Source: Variovorax sp. S12S4
Lineage (GTDB): Bacteria > Pseudomonadota > Gammaproteobacteria > Burkholderiales > Burkholderiaceae_C
Assembly (NCBI RefSeq): GCF_023195515.1
Contig: NZ_JALPKR020000002.1
Location: 1,341,001-1,405,000, forward strand
Reading direction: 5' to 3'
DNA length: 64,000 nt
The notes under the pieces: model-generated
What the model saw: only the letters and a program-made list of their open reading frames with translations
Database searches by the model: none
Told to the model about the DNA's origin: nothing
Shown here: one piece after another, positions 27,754 to 40,176 of the stretch
Layout: each line of letters begins with the position of its first letter
Position numbering within the stretch: the stretch's first letter is position 1
Translations under genes and position numbers: made by a program

Positions 27754-28893
27754 ATGACAAAAATCCTGATCCTCAGTGTGAGCGCCGGCAACGGCCATGT
27801 GCGCGCAGCGCAAGCCCTCGAAGCCGCCATGCAATCGGCCCCGCCGCACACGGCGGTCCACATCGATGCCATGGCCCATGTGGCCGGCGGTTTTCGGAAG
27901 GTGTACACCGACTGGTACATCCAGCTCGTAAACCGCGCACCGGAGCTTTGGTCTTACCTGCACCAGCGCGCCGACGCCACGCCGCACCACGCGCCTTCGC
28001 AGCGGCTGCGCCGCGGCATCGAGCGGCTGAGCACCGGCGCCCTGGTGCGCGAGATCCGCCGCGAAAAGCCCGACGCCGTGATCTGCACCCACTTTCTGCC
28101 GGCCGAGCTGCTGATGCGCGAGCGCAACCGCGGACGCATCGACTTTCCGGTGTGGCTGCAGATCACCGACTACGACCTGCACAACATGTGGCTGGTGCCG
28201 GGCATGGCGGGCTACCTGGCCGCGACGGAAGAAGTGGCCTTCAGGCTCCGGGCGCGCGGCATTCCGGCCGAACGCATCCATGTGACGGGCATTCCGGTGA
28301 TGCCGGCTTTCTCCGAGCCCGATGCACCGGCCCTCGCGCGCGATGCCTGCGCCGCGGCGCTCGGCCTCGACCCCGCGCGGCCCGTGTTGCTGATGGCCTC
28401 GGGTGGCGCGGGCGTCGGCGACCTGCCGAGCATGGTCGAACGCGTGCTTTCGCTCGGCGGCGACAGCGGCTTCCAGGTCATTGCCGTGGCGGGCCGCAAC
28501 GCCGAGGCGCACACCAGGCTGCAGGCGGTGGCCGTGCGCCACCCCGGCCGCGTGGTGCCGATCGGCTTCACGAACGAAATGCACAAGCTCATGGCCGCAG
28601 CCAACCTGGTGGTGACCAAGCCGGGCGGTCTCACGGTGTCGGAGTGCCTCGCGCTCGGCAAGCCGATGCTGCTGATATCGCCGATTCCGGGCCAGGAAGA
28701 GCACAACGCCGGCTTTCTCATGGAAGAAGGCGCGGCCTGGCTCGCCTACGACGCGATCGGCCTCGACTACAAGGTGGCGCGCCTGATGGCCGACCCCGCC
28801 AAGCTGGCCGACATGGCCCGCCGCAGCCGCGCGCTCGGCAAGCCGCGCGCGGCGGCCACGGTGCTGCAGCGCGTCTTGGGTGAAGCAGCATGA
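27754..28893 (+). CDS. GT28 glycosyltransferase, MGDG-synthase/UgtP-like
   Basis: About 379-residue GT-B glycosyltransferase similar to processive diacylglycerol glucosyl-/galactosyltransferases, which make membrane glycolipids from a UDP-sugar and diacylglycerol. The N-terminus [20 protein letters not shown] is the MGDG-synthase acceptor motif. The lipid-facing region [23 protein letters not shown] and the sugar-nucleotide site [20 protein letters not shown] with [20 protein letters not shown] are diagnostic. ATG 27754 ([11 protein letters not shown]) was preferred to ATG 27727. The stop overlaps the next gene (ATGA), which itself overlaps the third, giving a tight operon. Confidence 0.87.
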   Translation: MTKILILSVSAGNGHVRAAQALEAAMQSAPPHTAVHIDAMAHVAGGFRKVYTDWYIQLVNRAPELWSYLHQRADATPHHAPSQRLRRGIERLSTGALVREIRREKPDAVICTHFLPAELLMRERNRGRIDFPVWLQITDYDLHNMWLVPGMAGYLAATEEVAFRLRARGIPAERIHVTGIPVMPAFSEPDAPALARDACAAALGLDPARPVLLMASGGAGVGDLPSMVERVLSLGGDSGFQVIAVAGRNAEAHTRLQAVAVRHPGRVVPIGFTNEMHKLMAAANLVVTKPGGLTVSECLALGKPMLLISPIPGQEEHNAGFLMEEGAAWLAYDAIGLDYKVARLMADPAKLADMARRSRALGKPRAAATVLQRVLGEAA

Positions 28894-29381
28894 ACGGCGC
28901 CACGGAGAAAACGGGCGTGGCCCGCACCATCGGCTACCTGGCCTGGGTGGTCGTGATGGCTTTCTTCTTTGCGAATGCCGAGATCCAGATCGAAGGCGGC
29001 GCGGGCTGGGCGACGTCGCTGCCCACCTGGCGCATCGAGAACAACATCTGGCTCGACATTTTCTGGGGCGGCCGTGCGATGACCGGCTATCACGCCTGGG
29101 TGTTCACCTTCATGGCGCTGGTGTTCTTTGCGCCCTTGGCCTTCAACGGCCGCTGGACCTGGCGCGACGTGGGCTTGGCCGTTGCGGGCCTGATCGTCTT
29201 CTGGGTCTGCGAAGACTTCCTGTGGTTCATCATCAACCCGGCCTTCGGCTGGGCACGCTTCAATCCGGTCGATGCGTTCTGGCACAAGCACTGGGTCTGG
29301 GGCGCGCCGGTCGACTACTGGGGCGGCCTGGCGGTGGCCCTGCTGATCCTGGTAACCCGGCACTGGCGGCGCGCGAAATGA
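28890..29381 (+). CDS. integral membrane protein of unknown function in glycolipid-type operon
   Basis: 163 residues with four predicted membrane helices (TIGYLAWVVVMAFFFANAEI, HAWVFTFMALVFFAPLAF, DVGLAVAGLIVFWVCEDFLW, YWGGLAVALLILVTRHW). Aromatic-rich loops between them include WLDIFWGGRAMTGYHAWV and NPVDAFWHKHWVWGAPVDYW. I do not recognise the family. Conserved-looking His, Asp/Glu and Trp residues in the loops could form a catalytic or metal site at the membrane face. It is translationally coupled by ATGA overlaps to the GT28 gene before it and the phosphatase gene after it, which suggests a shared envelope-lipid function. Confidence 0.78.
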   Translation: MNGATEKTGVARTIGYLAWVVVMAFFFANAEIQIEGGAGWATSLPTWRIENNIWLDIFWGGRAMTGYHAWVFTFMALVFFAPLAFNGRWTWRDVGLAVAGLIVFWVCEDFLWFIINPAFGWARFNPVDAFWHKHWVWGAPVDYWGGLAVALLILVTRHWRRAK

Positions 29382-29956
29382 GCATAAGGCGCGCGAAACG
29401 CAAAGACCGCGACGACAACGCCGCGGCGCAAGCCGTGCCGCGGCCCGGGCACTGGGCCGATCCGCTCGACACGCTCCAGGTCGAAAACCTGCACCGCATC
29501 ACGCCCACGCTTTACCGCAGCGCGCAGCCGCGCATCGCCAACGTGGCGGCGCTGAAGGCCCTGGGCATTCGCACCATCGTGAGCCTGCGCTCCTTCAACG
29601 ACGACCGGAAGGTGTTCGCGGGCAGCGGCATCCGGCTGGTGCGCGTGCCGATCAACACCTGGTCCATCGACGACACCAAGGTGCTGCGCGCGCTGGTCGC
29701 CATTCGAGAGGCCGAAAAGCAGGGCCCGGTGCTGATCCACTGCATGCACGGCGCCGACCGCACCGGCGTGGTGGCGGCGGTCTATCGCATGGCGGTGCAA
29801 GGCTGGGACAAGGAGAGCGCGCGGCTCGAGATGCTGCGCGGCGGCTACGGGTATCACACGCTGTGGCGCAACATTCCGCGCTACATCGACCGGCTCGATC
29901 CGGAGAAGATGCGCCATGCGCTGGACCACGCCCCGGTGATTCCCGTGGTGTCCTGA
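29378..29956 (+). CDS. dual-specificity/tyrosine phosphatase family protein
   Basis: 192-residue cysteine phosphatase. The P-loop is VLIHCMHGADRTGVVAAVYR, a full HCX5R signature with catalytic Cys. An upstream Asp-containing loop (NTWSIDDTKVL) could supply the general acid. The N-terminal basic stretch MSIRRAKRKDRDDN precedes the core motif ITPTLYRSAQPRIANVAAL. The start ATG 29378 overlaps the upstream stop (ATGA). In this context it could act on a phospholipid or phosphatidyl intermediate, as PTPMT1-like enzymes do, instead of on protein. That is inference from the operon only. Confidence 0.85.
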   Translation: MSIRRAKRKDRDDNAAAQAVPRPGHWADPLDTLQVENLHRITPTLYRSAQPRIANVAALKALGIRTIVSLRSFNDDRKVFAGSGIRLVRVPINTWSIDDTKVLRALVAIREAEKQGPVLIHCMHGADRTGVVAAVYRMAVQGWDKESARLEMLRGGYGYHTLWRNIPRYIDRLDPEKMRHALDHAPVIPVVS

Positions 29957-30056
29957 AGGCGCCTGCAGACTTCGCGGGCCGCTCCTATACTGGCCGCCCC
30001 GTGGCCTTGGAGCCACCTTCGAACAGACCCTTCTTCGGGGTCGCAAGGGGTTCTTC

Positions 30057-31187
30057 ATGGCACTGCAACTGCGCTCGCTCATCCGCGCGAACGGCGAACT
30101 CGAACTCTCGCTGCACGACGATCCGGTGCCCGAACCGCAGGCGCACGAAGTGGTGATCCGCGTCGAGGCGTCGCCCATGAACCCGTCGGACCTGGGGCTG
30201 CTGTTCGGCGCGGCCGACATGAGCACCGCCAAGGTCTCCGGCACGCCCGAACGTCCGGTCGTCACGGCCACCGTGCCCGAGCGCGGCATGCCCATGATGG
30301 CCGGGCGGCTGGACCAGTCGATGTCGGTCGGCAACGAAGGCGCCGGCGTGGTGGTGAAAGCCGGTTCGTCGGCTGCGGCGCAGGCGCTGCTCGGCAAGAC
30401 GGTGGCCGCCATCGGCGGCGCCATGTATTCGCAATACCGCGCCGTGGCGGCCGCCCAGTGCCTCGAGCTTCCCGCGGGCACCGCGCCGGCCGAAGGCGCA
30501 TCGTGCTTCGTGAACCCGCTCACCTCGCTCGGCATGGTCGAGACGATGCGGCGCGAGGGCCACAAGGCGCTGGTGCACACGGCCGCCGCATCCAACCTGG
30601 GGCAGATGCTCAACAAGATCTGCCAGAAGGACGGCATCGACCTGGTCAATATCGTGCGCAAGCCCGAACAGGAGGCGCTGCTGCGCGGCATCGGCGCCAA
30701 GTACGTGTGCAACGCAAGCTCGCCCACCTTTCTTGAAGACCTGACGCAGGCCCTGGTCGAAACAGGCGCCACGCTGGCCTTCGACGCCACCGGCGGCGGC
30801 AAGCTCGCAGGGCAGATCCTCGGTTGCATGGAGGCGGCGCTGAACCGCACCGCAAAGGAATACAGCCGCTATGGTTCGACCACGCACAAGCAGGTCTACA
30901 TCTACGGCGGCCTCGACCGCTCGCCGACGGAGTTTGTGCGCAACTTCGGCATGGCGTGGGGCATGGGCGGGTGGCTGCTGTTTCCGTTCTTGCAGAAGCT
31001 TGGGGACGAGGGGGTGCAGCGTTTGAAGGCGCGGGTGGTCGCGGAGTTGAAGACGACGTTCGCGAGCCGGTACACGCGGGAGGTTTCTTTGTTCGAGGCG
31101 CTTCAGCTGGATGCCATTGGGGTGTACGGCAAGCAGGCGACGGGGGAGAAGTTCTTGCTGAACCCGAACAAGGGTGTCGCTGCCTGA
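30057..31187 (+). CDS. zinc-binding-type MDR dehydrogenase
   Basis: 376-residue medium-chain dehydrogenase/reductase. GroES-like N-terminal domain: EVVIRVEASPMNPSDLGLLF, VGNEGAGVVVKAG. Coenzyme domain: GHKALVHTAAASNLGQMLNK, which occupies the usual nucleotide-binding place, and ATLAFDATGGGKLAGQIL. No structural-zinc cysteine cluster is visible. It resembles a subgroup of NADPH:quinone-oxidoreductase-like enzymes of unknown substrate. The last 60 or so codons shift to T- and G-ending codons (TTG, TTT, GGG), like the 3' end of nodJ. It is followed by a GC-rich inverted repeat and then the kdpE end. It starts 100 bases after the phosphatase gene and probably has its own promoter. Confidence 0.85.
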   Translation: MALQLRSLIRANGELELSLHDDPVPEPQAHEVVIRVEASPMNPSDLGLLFGAADMSTAKVSGTPERPVVTATVPERGMPMMAGRLDQSMSVGNEGAGVVVKAGSSAAAQALLGKTVAAIGGAMYSQYRAVAAAQCLELPAGTAPAEGASCFVNPLTSLGMVETMRREGHKALVHTAAASNLGQMLNKICQKDGIDLVNIVRKPEQEALLRGIGAKYVCNASSPTFLEDLTQALVETGATLAFDATGGGKLAGQILGCMEAALNRTAKEYSRYGSTTHKQVYIYGGLDRSPTEFVRNFGMAWGMGGWLLFPFLQKLGDEGVQRLKARVVAELKTTFASRYTREVSLFEALQLDAIGVYGKQATGEKFLLNPNKGVAA

Positions 31188-31223
31188 TTTCTTCTTGCGG
31201 TCAGCGGTGACGTGGATGCCGCG

Positions 31224-31328
31224 GCCCTCACCCTAACCCTCTCCCAAGGGGAGAGGGAACAACGCGCAGCCTCGACGCGTGCATTCGGTCTTGTCCCCTC
31301 TCCCTCTGGGAGAGGGCTAGGTGAGGGC
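31224..31328. repeat. REP-like paired hairpins
   Basis: Two GC-rich hairpins face each other: CCCTCTCCC-AAG-GGGAGAGGG (31237-31257) and CCCTCTCCC-TCT-GGGAGAGGG (31296-31316). Outer ends GCCCTCACC (from 31224) and GGTGAGGGC (to 31328) also pair, so the 105-base block is one large near-palindrome. It sits between two convergent genes, where it can end transcription or protect mRNA ends. Confidence 0.75.
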
Positions 31329-31361
31329 ACTGTGCCTTCGACAAAGCGCGGCGCCCCTCGG

Positions 31362-32054
<693 letters not shown>

Positions 32055-32058
32055 GGCT

Positions 32059-34813
32059 TCAGAGTTGGGCTTCGGCCGGTTCGGGCGGCTCGCGGCGTGG
32101 CAGGCTAACGGTGAATTCTGCACCGCCGCCCAGCGCATTGGCCGCCGTGATCTCACCGCCGTGCGCACTCACCACCGCGCGGCAGATCGCCAGGCCCAGC
32201 CCGACACCCGGCGTGGCCGATTCGGCCTCTCCGCGCGTGAACTTGTCGAACAGTTTCTGCTCACGGCCCAGCAACGTCGCGGGCAGGCCGGGGCCGTGGT
32301 CGCGCACCGTGAGCACCAGCGTTCCGGGCTCGGCGCGCGCCCACCACGATGGGCGGGGCGCCGTATTTGGTGGCGTTCTCCAGCAGGTTGACGAGCACGC
32401 GCTCGATCAGCACCGCATCGAATTCGACCAGCGGCAGGTCGGCAGCGAGCGCGGTCTGCACGACGGTATCGCCCAGCGACGTGCGCGCCGCGCGGATCGA
32501 CGAGCCCACGACTTCCTCGACCGATTGCCAGTCGCGCCGCAGGTTCACCGCACCGCCCGCAATGCCGCTTTCGAGCCGCGCCATGTCCAGCAGGTTGTTG
32601 ACCAGCGCATGCAACTCGTGCGCCTGCGCGACGATGGCGCGCGCCGCGTTGCCGTGTTCTTCGGGCGGCAGCGTCTGCAGAGATTCGGCCAGCGCGATCA
32701 ACGCGGTGAGCGGCGTGCGCACGTCGTGCGAGATCGCGCCGAGCAGGGCATTGCGCAAACGCTCCGACTCCATCTCGACCACGGCCTGCTGCGCCACTTC
32801 GACGTAGTGCACGCGCTCCAGCGCAATCGCGATCTGCCGCGCCAGCGTTTCGAGCTGCTGCGCCTGTTCCGGAATCAGCAGCCAGCGCGGCTGGGCGGGC
32901 GACAGCGCCAGCACGCCGCGCACGCGCATCGGCGCCTGCAGCGGCACGTAGTGCCACGGCTGTGCCGCCAGCGTGGCGGTCGCAAGGCCCGCGGGCTGGC
33001 CGTGGCGAAAGGCCCAGTCGGCCACCTGCGCATCGAAGTCCTCGGGCGGCTCCTTCGGCAGCACAAGCTGGTCGGCCGAGTCCGTCACCAGCACCAGCGC
33101 ATGGCCGCCGAAGTGGCCCTGCACGGCGGCGGCACCGAGCGTGACGACCTGCGTGCTCTCCAGCGCTGCCGAGAGCTCGCGCGTGAGTTCGAACAGCGAG
33201 CGCGCACGCCGTTCGCGGCTGGTCGATACGCCCGCCGCAAATCGCAGGCCGGCCGTGAGCTGCCCCACCAGCAACCCGACGCCCAGCATGATCGCGAAGG
33301 TCAACACGTATTGCACATCGCTTACCGCAAACGAGAGCTGCGGCGGCACGAAGAAATAATCGAAGGCCGCGACGTTGAGCAGCGCCGCCAGCGCCGAAGG
33401 CCCGCGTCCGAAGCGCATGGCCACACCGACCACGCCCAGCAGGAACAGCATCACGATGTTCGCGAGTTCGAGGACGCCGGCCAGCGGCGTACAGGCCAGC
33501 GTGAGCGCCACGCTGGTGGCCGTGGCCCAGGCATAGCCGGGCCAGTGGATGGGCGCTTTTTCGTGATCTCCTTCGTCGGCACGCGGCGTGTTGAGCGGCG
33601 TGCGTGCGAGGCGGCGCGCGCTGTCGACGCGGCCGACCTCCAGGATGTCGAGAGCGGGTGCATGCTGCGCCAGTGCGCGCGGCAGCGGCACTGGCGCGGC
33701 GGGCCACCAGCGGCGCCATCCGCTCGCGGGCTTCGAACGCCCCATCACCAGCGTGGCGCAGTTGAGCCTGCGGGCCTGCTCGGAGAGTTGCTCGGCCACA
33801 TCGGAGCCCGTGAGCACCGCGGTGGCCGCGCCCAGTTCCTCGGCCAGCTTGAGCACCGCAAGGATGCGGTCGCGCTCTTCAGCGGCCAGGCGCTGCAGCC
33901 GCGGCGTCTCGACGTAGGCCGCGTGCCAGCGCACGTTGAGCTGGCCCGCAAGCCGCGCCGCGGTGCGCACCGTCTGCGCCGCGCCTTCGTCCGGACCGAC
34001 GCACGCGAGGATCGCGCCCGAGGTGTTCCAGGCCTGCAGCGCGCCGCCATTTCCATCTTTTCCATTGCGGCCGGCCGCGCCGGACTGCTCGACCCGCCAG
34101 CCGCGCACATCGTCTTCCACGTGCTCCGCCGTGCGGCGCAGCGCAATCTCGCGCAGCGCGATCAGGTTGCCCTTGCGAAAGAAATTCTGCGCGGCGCGCT
34201 CCGCCTGCTGCGGCAGGTACACCTTGCCGGCCGCGAGCCGCGCCGTGAGTTCGTCGGGCGTGACATCGACCAGCACCACCTCGTCGGCCTCGTCGAGCAC
34301 GGTGTCGGGCACGGTCTCATGCACGCGCACGCCGGTGATCGCGCCGACGGTGCCGTTGAGGCTCTCCAGGTGCTGCACGTTGAGGGCCGACCACACCTCG
34401 ATGCCCGCGGCCAGCAGTTCCTGCACGTCTTGCCAGCGCTTGGCGTGGCGCGATCCCGGCGCATTGGTGTGGGCCAGCTCGTCGACCAGCAGCACGGCGG
34501 GCTTGCGCGCCAGCGCCGCGTCGAGATCGAACTCGGCCAATGTGCGGCCGCGGTAGTCCAGCTCGCGCAGGGGCAGGGTGTCGAGCCCCGCGAGCAGCGC
34601 GGCGGTTTCGCTGCGGCCATGGGTTTCGACCACGCCGATGAGCACGTCGCGGCCCGCGGCGCGCTCGCGCTGGGCGGCGCTCAGCATGGCCCAGGTCTTT
34701 CCCACGCCCGCGCTGGCGCCGAAATAGATGCGCAGCTTGCCCCGTTGCGCGCGCGCCTCGTCGTTGCGCAGTTGCGCAAGCAGGGCGTCGGGGTCGGGGC
34801 GGGTGTCGAGCAT
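32059..34813 (-). pseudogene. kdpD: sensor kinase KdpD, apparent frameshift in the ATPase domain
   Basis: K+-sensing histidine kinase of about 918 codons. The N-terminal KdpD domain has Walker A FGASAGVGKTWAML and AVLLVDELAHTNAPGSRHAK. A Usp-like domain (SGAILACVGPDEGAAQT), membrane helices (VALTLACTPLAGVLELANIV; YVLTFAIMLGVGLLVGQ), a GAF-like region, H-box GAISHDVRTPLTALIAL and N-box VLVNLLENATKYGAPPIVV follow. There the frame breaks in the GC run 32333-32342. The other frame carries VLTVRDHGPGLPATLL and GVGLGLAICRAVVSAHGGEI to the stop at 32059. Removing one G or adding one GC pair restores a normal protein. As read, the kinase lacks its G-boxes and would be inactive. Confidence 0.85.
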
Positions 34814-34838
34814 GGATAGCGTGGAATGGCTGCGCAGG

Positions 34839-34973
34839 TTAGCGCATCGGGCCGCGCTTGCGGCGCCTGGCCTCATGCCGCCGCGCCGTGCGCGAGAGCA
34901 CCCACCAGGCAAAGCCCAGCGGAATGAAGAGCGCCGCGAGCGCCAGCACCACGTGGAAGAGGTCAGTGACCAT
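34839..34973 (-). CDS. small single-span membrane protein in kdp operon
   Basis: 44 residues from ATG 34973: MVTDLFHVVLALAALFIPLG, FAWWVLSRTARRHEARRRKR, GPMR. One hydrophobic helix is followed by a strongly basic tail, which would lie in the cytoplasm. Its start overlaps the end of the preceding 118-residue gene by 11 bases and its stop is 25 bases before kdpD, so it is well placed for translation in the operon. I do not know a named family. The composition is that of a small regulatory or assembly subunit, by analogy with KdpF. It was found by reading the gap between genes. Confidence 0.6.
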   Translation of the reverse strand: MVTDLFHVVLALAALFIPLGFAWWVLSRTARRHEARRRKRGPMR

Positions 34974-35319
34974 CGCGCAGCCCGCAGCGGGCCAGGTGCT
35001 CGCGCCAGCTCACGAGCCGGCCGATCTCGCCCGAGGGCACGCACTCGATCAGGCGGTGCAGCACCTCGGCGTAGCTCGCGATGGGCAGGCGGATCATCAG
35101 ACGCACGCACGGCGCATCGCTCTCTTGCGAGCAGAGGGCGTGCAGCAACGGCTCGCAGCGCACCACGCCCGCATCGGGGCAACCCGAGACGCTGCGGCGC
35201 ACGCGCAGCGCGTCGGCGCAGCAGATGGTGACGTCGAGGACGTAGAACGAGCCCGTGGCGGTCACGGGCGCATGCATTCGCAACGTGCCGGGGTGTTCAC
35301 GGTAAGCGGCATAGGCCAT
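34963..35319 (-). CDS. cysteine-rich unknown protein in kdp operon
   Basis: 118 residues: MAYAAYREHPGTLRMHAPVT, ATGSFYVLDVTICCADALRV, then VRCEPLLHALCSQESDAPCV, ending VSWREHLARCGLRDGH. It has no signal peptide or membrane helix and has at least seven cysteines, several of which could bind metal or act in redox sensing. It lies 11 bases downstream of kdpC and overlaps the small membrane ORF before kdpD, so it is an operon member. I do not recognise its family. Its position between the ATPase genes and the sensor genes suggests a link to Kdp assembly or signalling, which is inference. Confidence 0.62.
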   Translation of the reverse strand: MAYAAYREHPGTLRMHAPVTATGSFYVLDVTICCADALRVRRSVSGCPDAGVVRCEPLLHALCSQESDAPCVRLMIRLPIASYAEVLHRLIECVPSGEIGRLVSWREHLARCGLRDGH

Positions 35320-35330
35320 GGTTTTTCTCC

Positions 35331-35906
35331 TCAGCGCACCGAAGCATCGAGCGCGAGATTCAGTGCGAGAACGTTGACGCGTGATTCACCGAGCACGCCC
35401 CAAAGTGCGCTTTGCGTGTTCTTTTCGATCAGCGCATTGATCTGTTCGACCGGCACCCCGCGCACGCGCGCGACGCGGGCCGCCTGGTAGCGCGCTGCGG
35501 CGGGGCTGATGTCCTGATCGAGCCCGCTGGCCGAAGCCGTGACCAAATCGACCGGCACCGGCGCGGTGTTGCCCGGGTCCGCGGCGCGAAGCGCTTCGAC
35601 ACGGGCCTTGACCGCATCGGCCAGCGCCGGATTGAGCGGGCCGAGGTTCGAGCCGCCCGAAGCGCTCGCGTTGTAAGGCTGCGGCGCGGTGGCCGAGGGC
35701 CGGCCCCAGAAGTGCTTCGGATCGCTGAAGTTCTGGCCGATGAGGCTGGAGCCCACTGCGGTTCCGCCCTGCACGACCAGGCTGCCCGCCGCCTGCGAGG
35801 GAAACAGCGCCTTGGCGGCGCCGGTTACGGCCAGCGGGTAGACCAGGCCGGTAAGGGCGCCCAGCAGCGCGAAGAGCACGAGCGCGGGACGAACGATGTT
35901 GTTCAT
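35331..35906 (-). CDS. kdpC: potassium-transporting ATPase subunit C
   Basis: 191-residue inner-membrane subunit that stabilises the KdpFABC pump and helps ATP binding. The single N-terminal helix ([20 protein letters not shown]) is followed by the periplasmic domain with [40 protein letters not shown] and the conserved [29 protein letters not shown] region. The C-terminus is [10 protein letters not shown]. It starts 13 bases after the kdpB stop. All landmarks are intact. Confidence 0.96.
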   Translation of the reverse strand: MNNIVRPALVLFALLGALTGLVYPLAVTGAAKALFPSQAAGSLVVQGGTAVGSSLIGQNFSDPKHFWGRPSATAPQPYNASASGGSNLGPLNPALADAVKARVEALRAADPGNTAPVPVDLVTASASGLDQDISPAAARYQAARVARVRGVPVEQINALIEKNTQSALWGVLGESRVNVLALNLALDASVR

Positions 35907-35919
35907 GATGAAGAACTCC

Positions 35920-38019
<2,100 letters not shown>

Positions 38020-38031
38020 GGTGCGCGCCCG

Positions 38032-39762
38032 TTATTTCCAGAGCACCAGGTGTTCGACAACGGGCCCGAGAGCCAATGCCGGCACATAGTTGAGCAGGCC
38101 GACCAGCAGCACGGTGCCGATCAGCAGCGAGACGAACAGCGGCCCGTGCGTGGGCAGGGTGCCGCCGGTGACCGGCAGGCGCTTCTTCGCGGCCAGCGAG
38201 CCGGCAATGGCCAGCACCGGCACGATCATCGCGAAGCGGCCCAGCCACATGGCCAGCCCAAGCAGGCCGTTGTAGAACGGCGTGTTGGCCGAAAGGCCCG
38301 CGAAGGCGCTGCCGTTGTTGTTGGCGGCCGAGCTCAGCGCATACAGAATTTCAGAGAACCCATGCGCACCCGGGTTGGCGATGCCGGCCTTGCCGGCGCC
38401 TGCGATCACCGCCACCGCGGTGCCGGCCAACACCAGGATGGGCGTGACCAGGATGGCGATGGAGATCAGCTTCATCTCGCGCACCTCGATCTTCTTGCCG
38501 AGGTACTCAGGCGTGCGGCCGATCATCAGGCCCGCAATGAACACCGCGAGCATCGCGAAGATCAGCATGCCGTAGAGGCCGCTGCCCACGCCGCCGAACA
38601 CCACCTCGCCCAGCTGCATGAGCACCAGCGGCACCATGCCGCCTAGCGGCGTGAACGAGTCGTGCATGGCATTGACCGCGCCGCAAGATGCCGCGGTGGT
38701 CACGGCCGCGAAGAGCGCCGATGCGTCGATGCCGAAGCGCACCTCCTTGCCTTCCATGTTGCCGCCGCTTTGCAGCGCGCTCGCCGCCTGGTCGACCCCC
38801 ATCGAAGCGAACAGCGGATTGCCGGTATGTTCGGCGGGAATGATGGCAATCACCGCAAGCACGAACATCACCGTCATTGCCGCAAGCACGGCCCACCCTT
38901 GCCGCATGTCGCCGACCACGCGGCCGAATGCGAAGCACAGCGCCGCCGGAATCAAAAAGATCGCGATCATCTGCAGCAGGTTGCTGAGCGCGGTCGGGTT
39001 TTCATACGGGTGTGCCGAGTTGGCGTTGAAGAAGCCGCCGCCGTTGGTGCCGATCATCTTGATGGCCTCCTGCGAAGCGACAGGGCCCATGGCGAGCGTC
39101 TGTGTTTGCGTTCCTGCAACCGCCTCGACCGTTTGCACGGTCTTGTAGGCGTCGAAGTTCTGGATCACGCCCTGCCCGGCAAAGGCCACCGCCAGCGCGA
39201 ACGACAGCGGCACCAGCAGCCACAGCGTGATGCGTGTGATGTCCGCCCAGAAGTTGCCGACCAGGCCACCGCTCTTGCCGTCGCCGCGGCGCGCGAAGCC
39301 GCGCACCAGCGCAAAGGCCACCGCAATGCCCGTGGCGGCCGAGAAGAAGTTCTGCACCGTGAGCCCGAGCATCTGCGTGAGGTAGCTCATGGTCGATTCA
39401 CCGGCATAGCCCTGCCAGTTGGTGTTGGAGACGAAGCTCACCGCGGTGTTGAAGGCCGAGTCGGGCGACACGCCCCCCATGCCGGCGGGGTTGAGCGGCA
39501 GCCAGCCCTGCAGGCGCTGCAGCGCGTACAGAAAGATCGCGCCAACGGCATTGAAGGCCAGCAGCGCGAGCGCATAGCGCAGCCAGTGCATCGATTGCCC
39601 GGGCTTGGTGCCCGCGAGCTTGTAGAGCGGCGCCTCGATGCGCTGCATCCAGCGCGGCAGGCGTCCGTCGCACAGCGCGGCAAGAAGCTTGCCGACCGGC
39701 CATGCCAGCAGTACAAGCGCCGCGAGAAAGAGGGCCAGCAAGGACCAGGCGGAGGCGGTCAT
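38032..39762 (-). CDS. kdpA: potassium-transporting ATPase subunit A
   Basis: 576-residue channel-like subunit, a SKT-superfamily protein with four repeated pore units. Filter-loop regions are visible as [20 protein letters not shown] (unit 1), [20 protein letters not shown] (unit 2), [20 protein letters not shown] (unit 3) and [20 protein letters not shown] (unit 4). It selects K+ and passes it to KdpB. It starts 1 base before the kdpF stop region and ends 12 bases before kdpB. Length is close to E. coli KdpA (557). Confidence 0.97.
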   Translation of the reverse strand: MTASAWSLLALFLAALVLLAWPVGKLLAALCDGRLPRWMQRIEAPLYKLAGTKPGQSMHWLRYALALLAFNAVGAIFLYALQRLQGWLPLNPAGMGGVSPDSAFNTAVSFVSNTNWQGYAGESTMSYLTQMLGLTVQNFFSAATGIAVAFALVRGFARRGDGKSGGLVGNFWADITRITLWLLVPLSFALAVAFAGQGVIQNFDAYKTVQTVEAVAGTQTQTLAMGPVASQEAIKMIGTNGGGFFNANSAHPYENPTALSNLLQMIAIFLIPAALCFAFGRVVGDMRQGWAVLAAMTVMFVLAVIAIIPAEHTGNPLFASMGVDQAASALQSGGNMEGKEVRFGIDASALFAAVTTAASCGAVNAMHDSFTPLGGMVPLVLMQLGEVVFGGVGSGLYGMLIFAMLAVFIAGLMIGRTPEYLGKKIEVREMKLISIAILVTPILVLAGTAVAVIAGAGKAGIANPGAHGFSEILYALSSAANNNGSAFAGLSANTPFYNGLLGLAMWLGRFAMIVPVLAIAGSLAAKKRLPVTGGTLPTHGPLFVSLLIGTVLLVGLLNYVPALALGPVVEHLVLWK

Positions 39763-39763
39763 T

Positions 39764-39862
39764 TCAGAACTCCTCCGCGCAGATCAGCGCGAACACCAGG
39801 TACGCGAAGAGGACGACGGCAATCAACGCGCCGAAGCCGTAGAGCGCTTCGAGGCTGATCAT
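39764..39862 (-). CDS. kdpF: potassium-transporting ATPase small subunit F
   Basis: 32-residue single-helix membrane peptide that stabilises the Kdp complex. The sequence reads [20 protein letters not shown], then [12 protein letters not shown]. One hydrophobic helix and an acidic C-terminus (CAEEF) match the KdpF pattern (E. coli 29 residues). Its ATG overlaps the TGA of the upstream 46-residue ORF (ATGA), and it lies immediately before kdpA. Confidence 0.88.
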   Translation of the reverse strand: MISLEALYGFGALIAVVLFAYLVFALICAEEF

Positions 39863-39999
39863 GGCCGCTCTCCTTCGCCCGTGTTCAGCTCATTCGGCGC
39901 ATTCATTGCGCCCGGCCCTTCGAGCCGGTTCAGCCCGAAGGCCATGGCCGCCAGCGCGGCCCACAGCGCCAGCAAGACGCCCATCCAGACGAAATCCAT
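39859..39999 (-). CDS. small membrane protein ahead of kdpF
   Basis: 46 residues: [46 protein letters not shown]. One N-terminal hydrophobic helix is followed by a polar tail. The stop overlaps the kdpF start (ATGA) and it is the first gene of the kdp operon. GGAGCAATGAATG precedes the start. It looks like a second KdpF-like subunit or a leader peptide. I know of no named family. Because translation of kdpF appears coupled to it, it probably is translated. Confidence 0.65.
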   Translation of the reverse strand: MDFVWMGVLLALWAALAAMAFGLNRLEGPGAMNAPNELNTGEGERP

Positions 40000-40075
40000 T
40001 CATTGCTCCTGCAGCGAAACCAAGGCATCGAGTCTCGGCAGGGGCCCGTAAAAACGGGGAACAGAGTCGGCGAGG

Positions 40076-40109
40076 CCGCATAAAGAAACCGTAAAGACGT
40101 CCCGTCTTT
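40076..40109 (-). promoter_or_regulatory. kdp upstream control region: direct repeat and inverted repeat
   Basis: Read on the minus strand, TTTACGG and TTTATGCGG are separated by 4 bases (40076-40095), a T-rich direct repeat of the sort KdpE binds. Overlapping it is a perfect inverted repeat AAAGACG-TCC-CGTCTTT (40093-40109). Both lie 77-110 bases before the first kdp gene. The KdpE assignment is inference. Confidence 0.4.
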
Positions 40110-40176
40110 CGCAAGGCCCTCGACAGCGGATGCACAGTCATTCAATAATCAAAGCCAAACCTGTGAAATAAAAAGG

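Noticed and set aside
31224..31328. CRISPR-like array in REP hairpin blocks
   Set aside because: Only paired hairpins, no regularly spaced repeat-spacer units.
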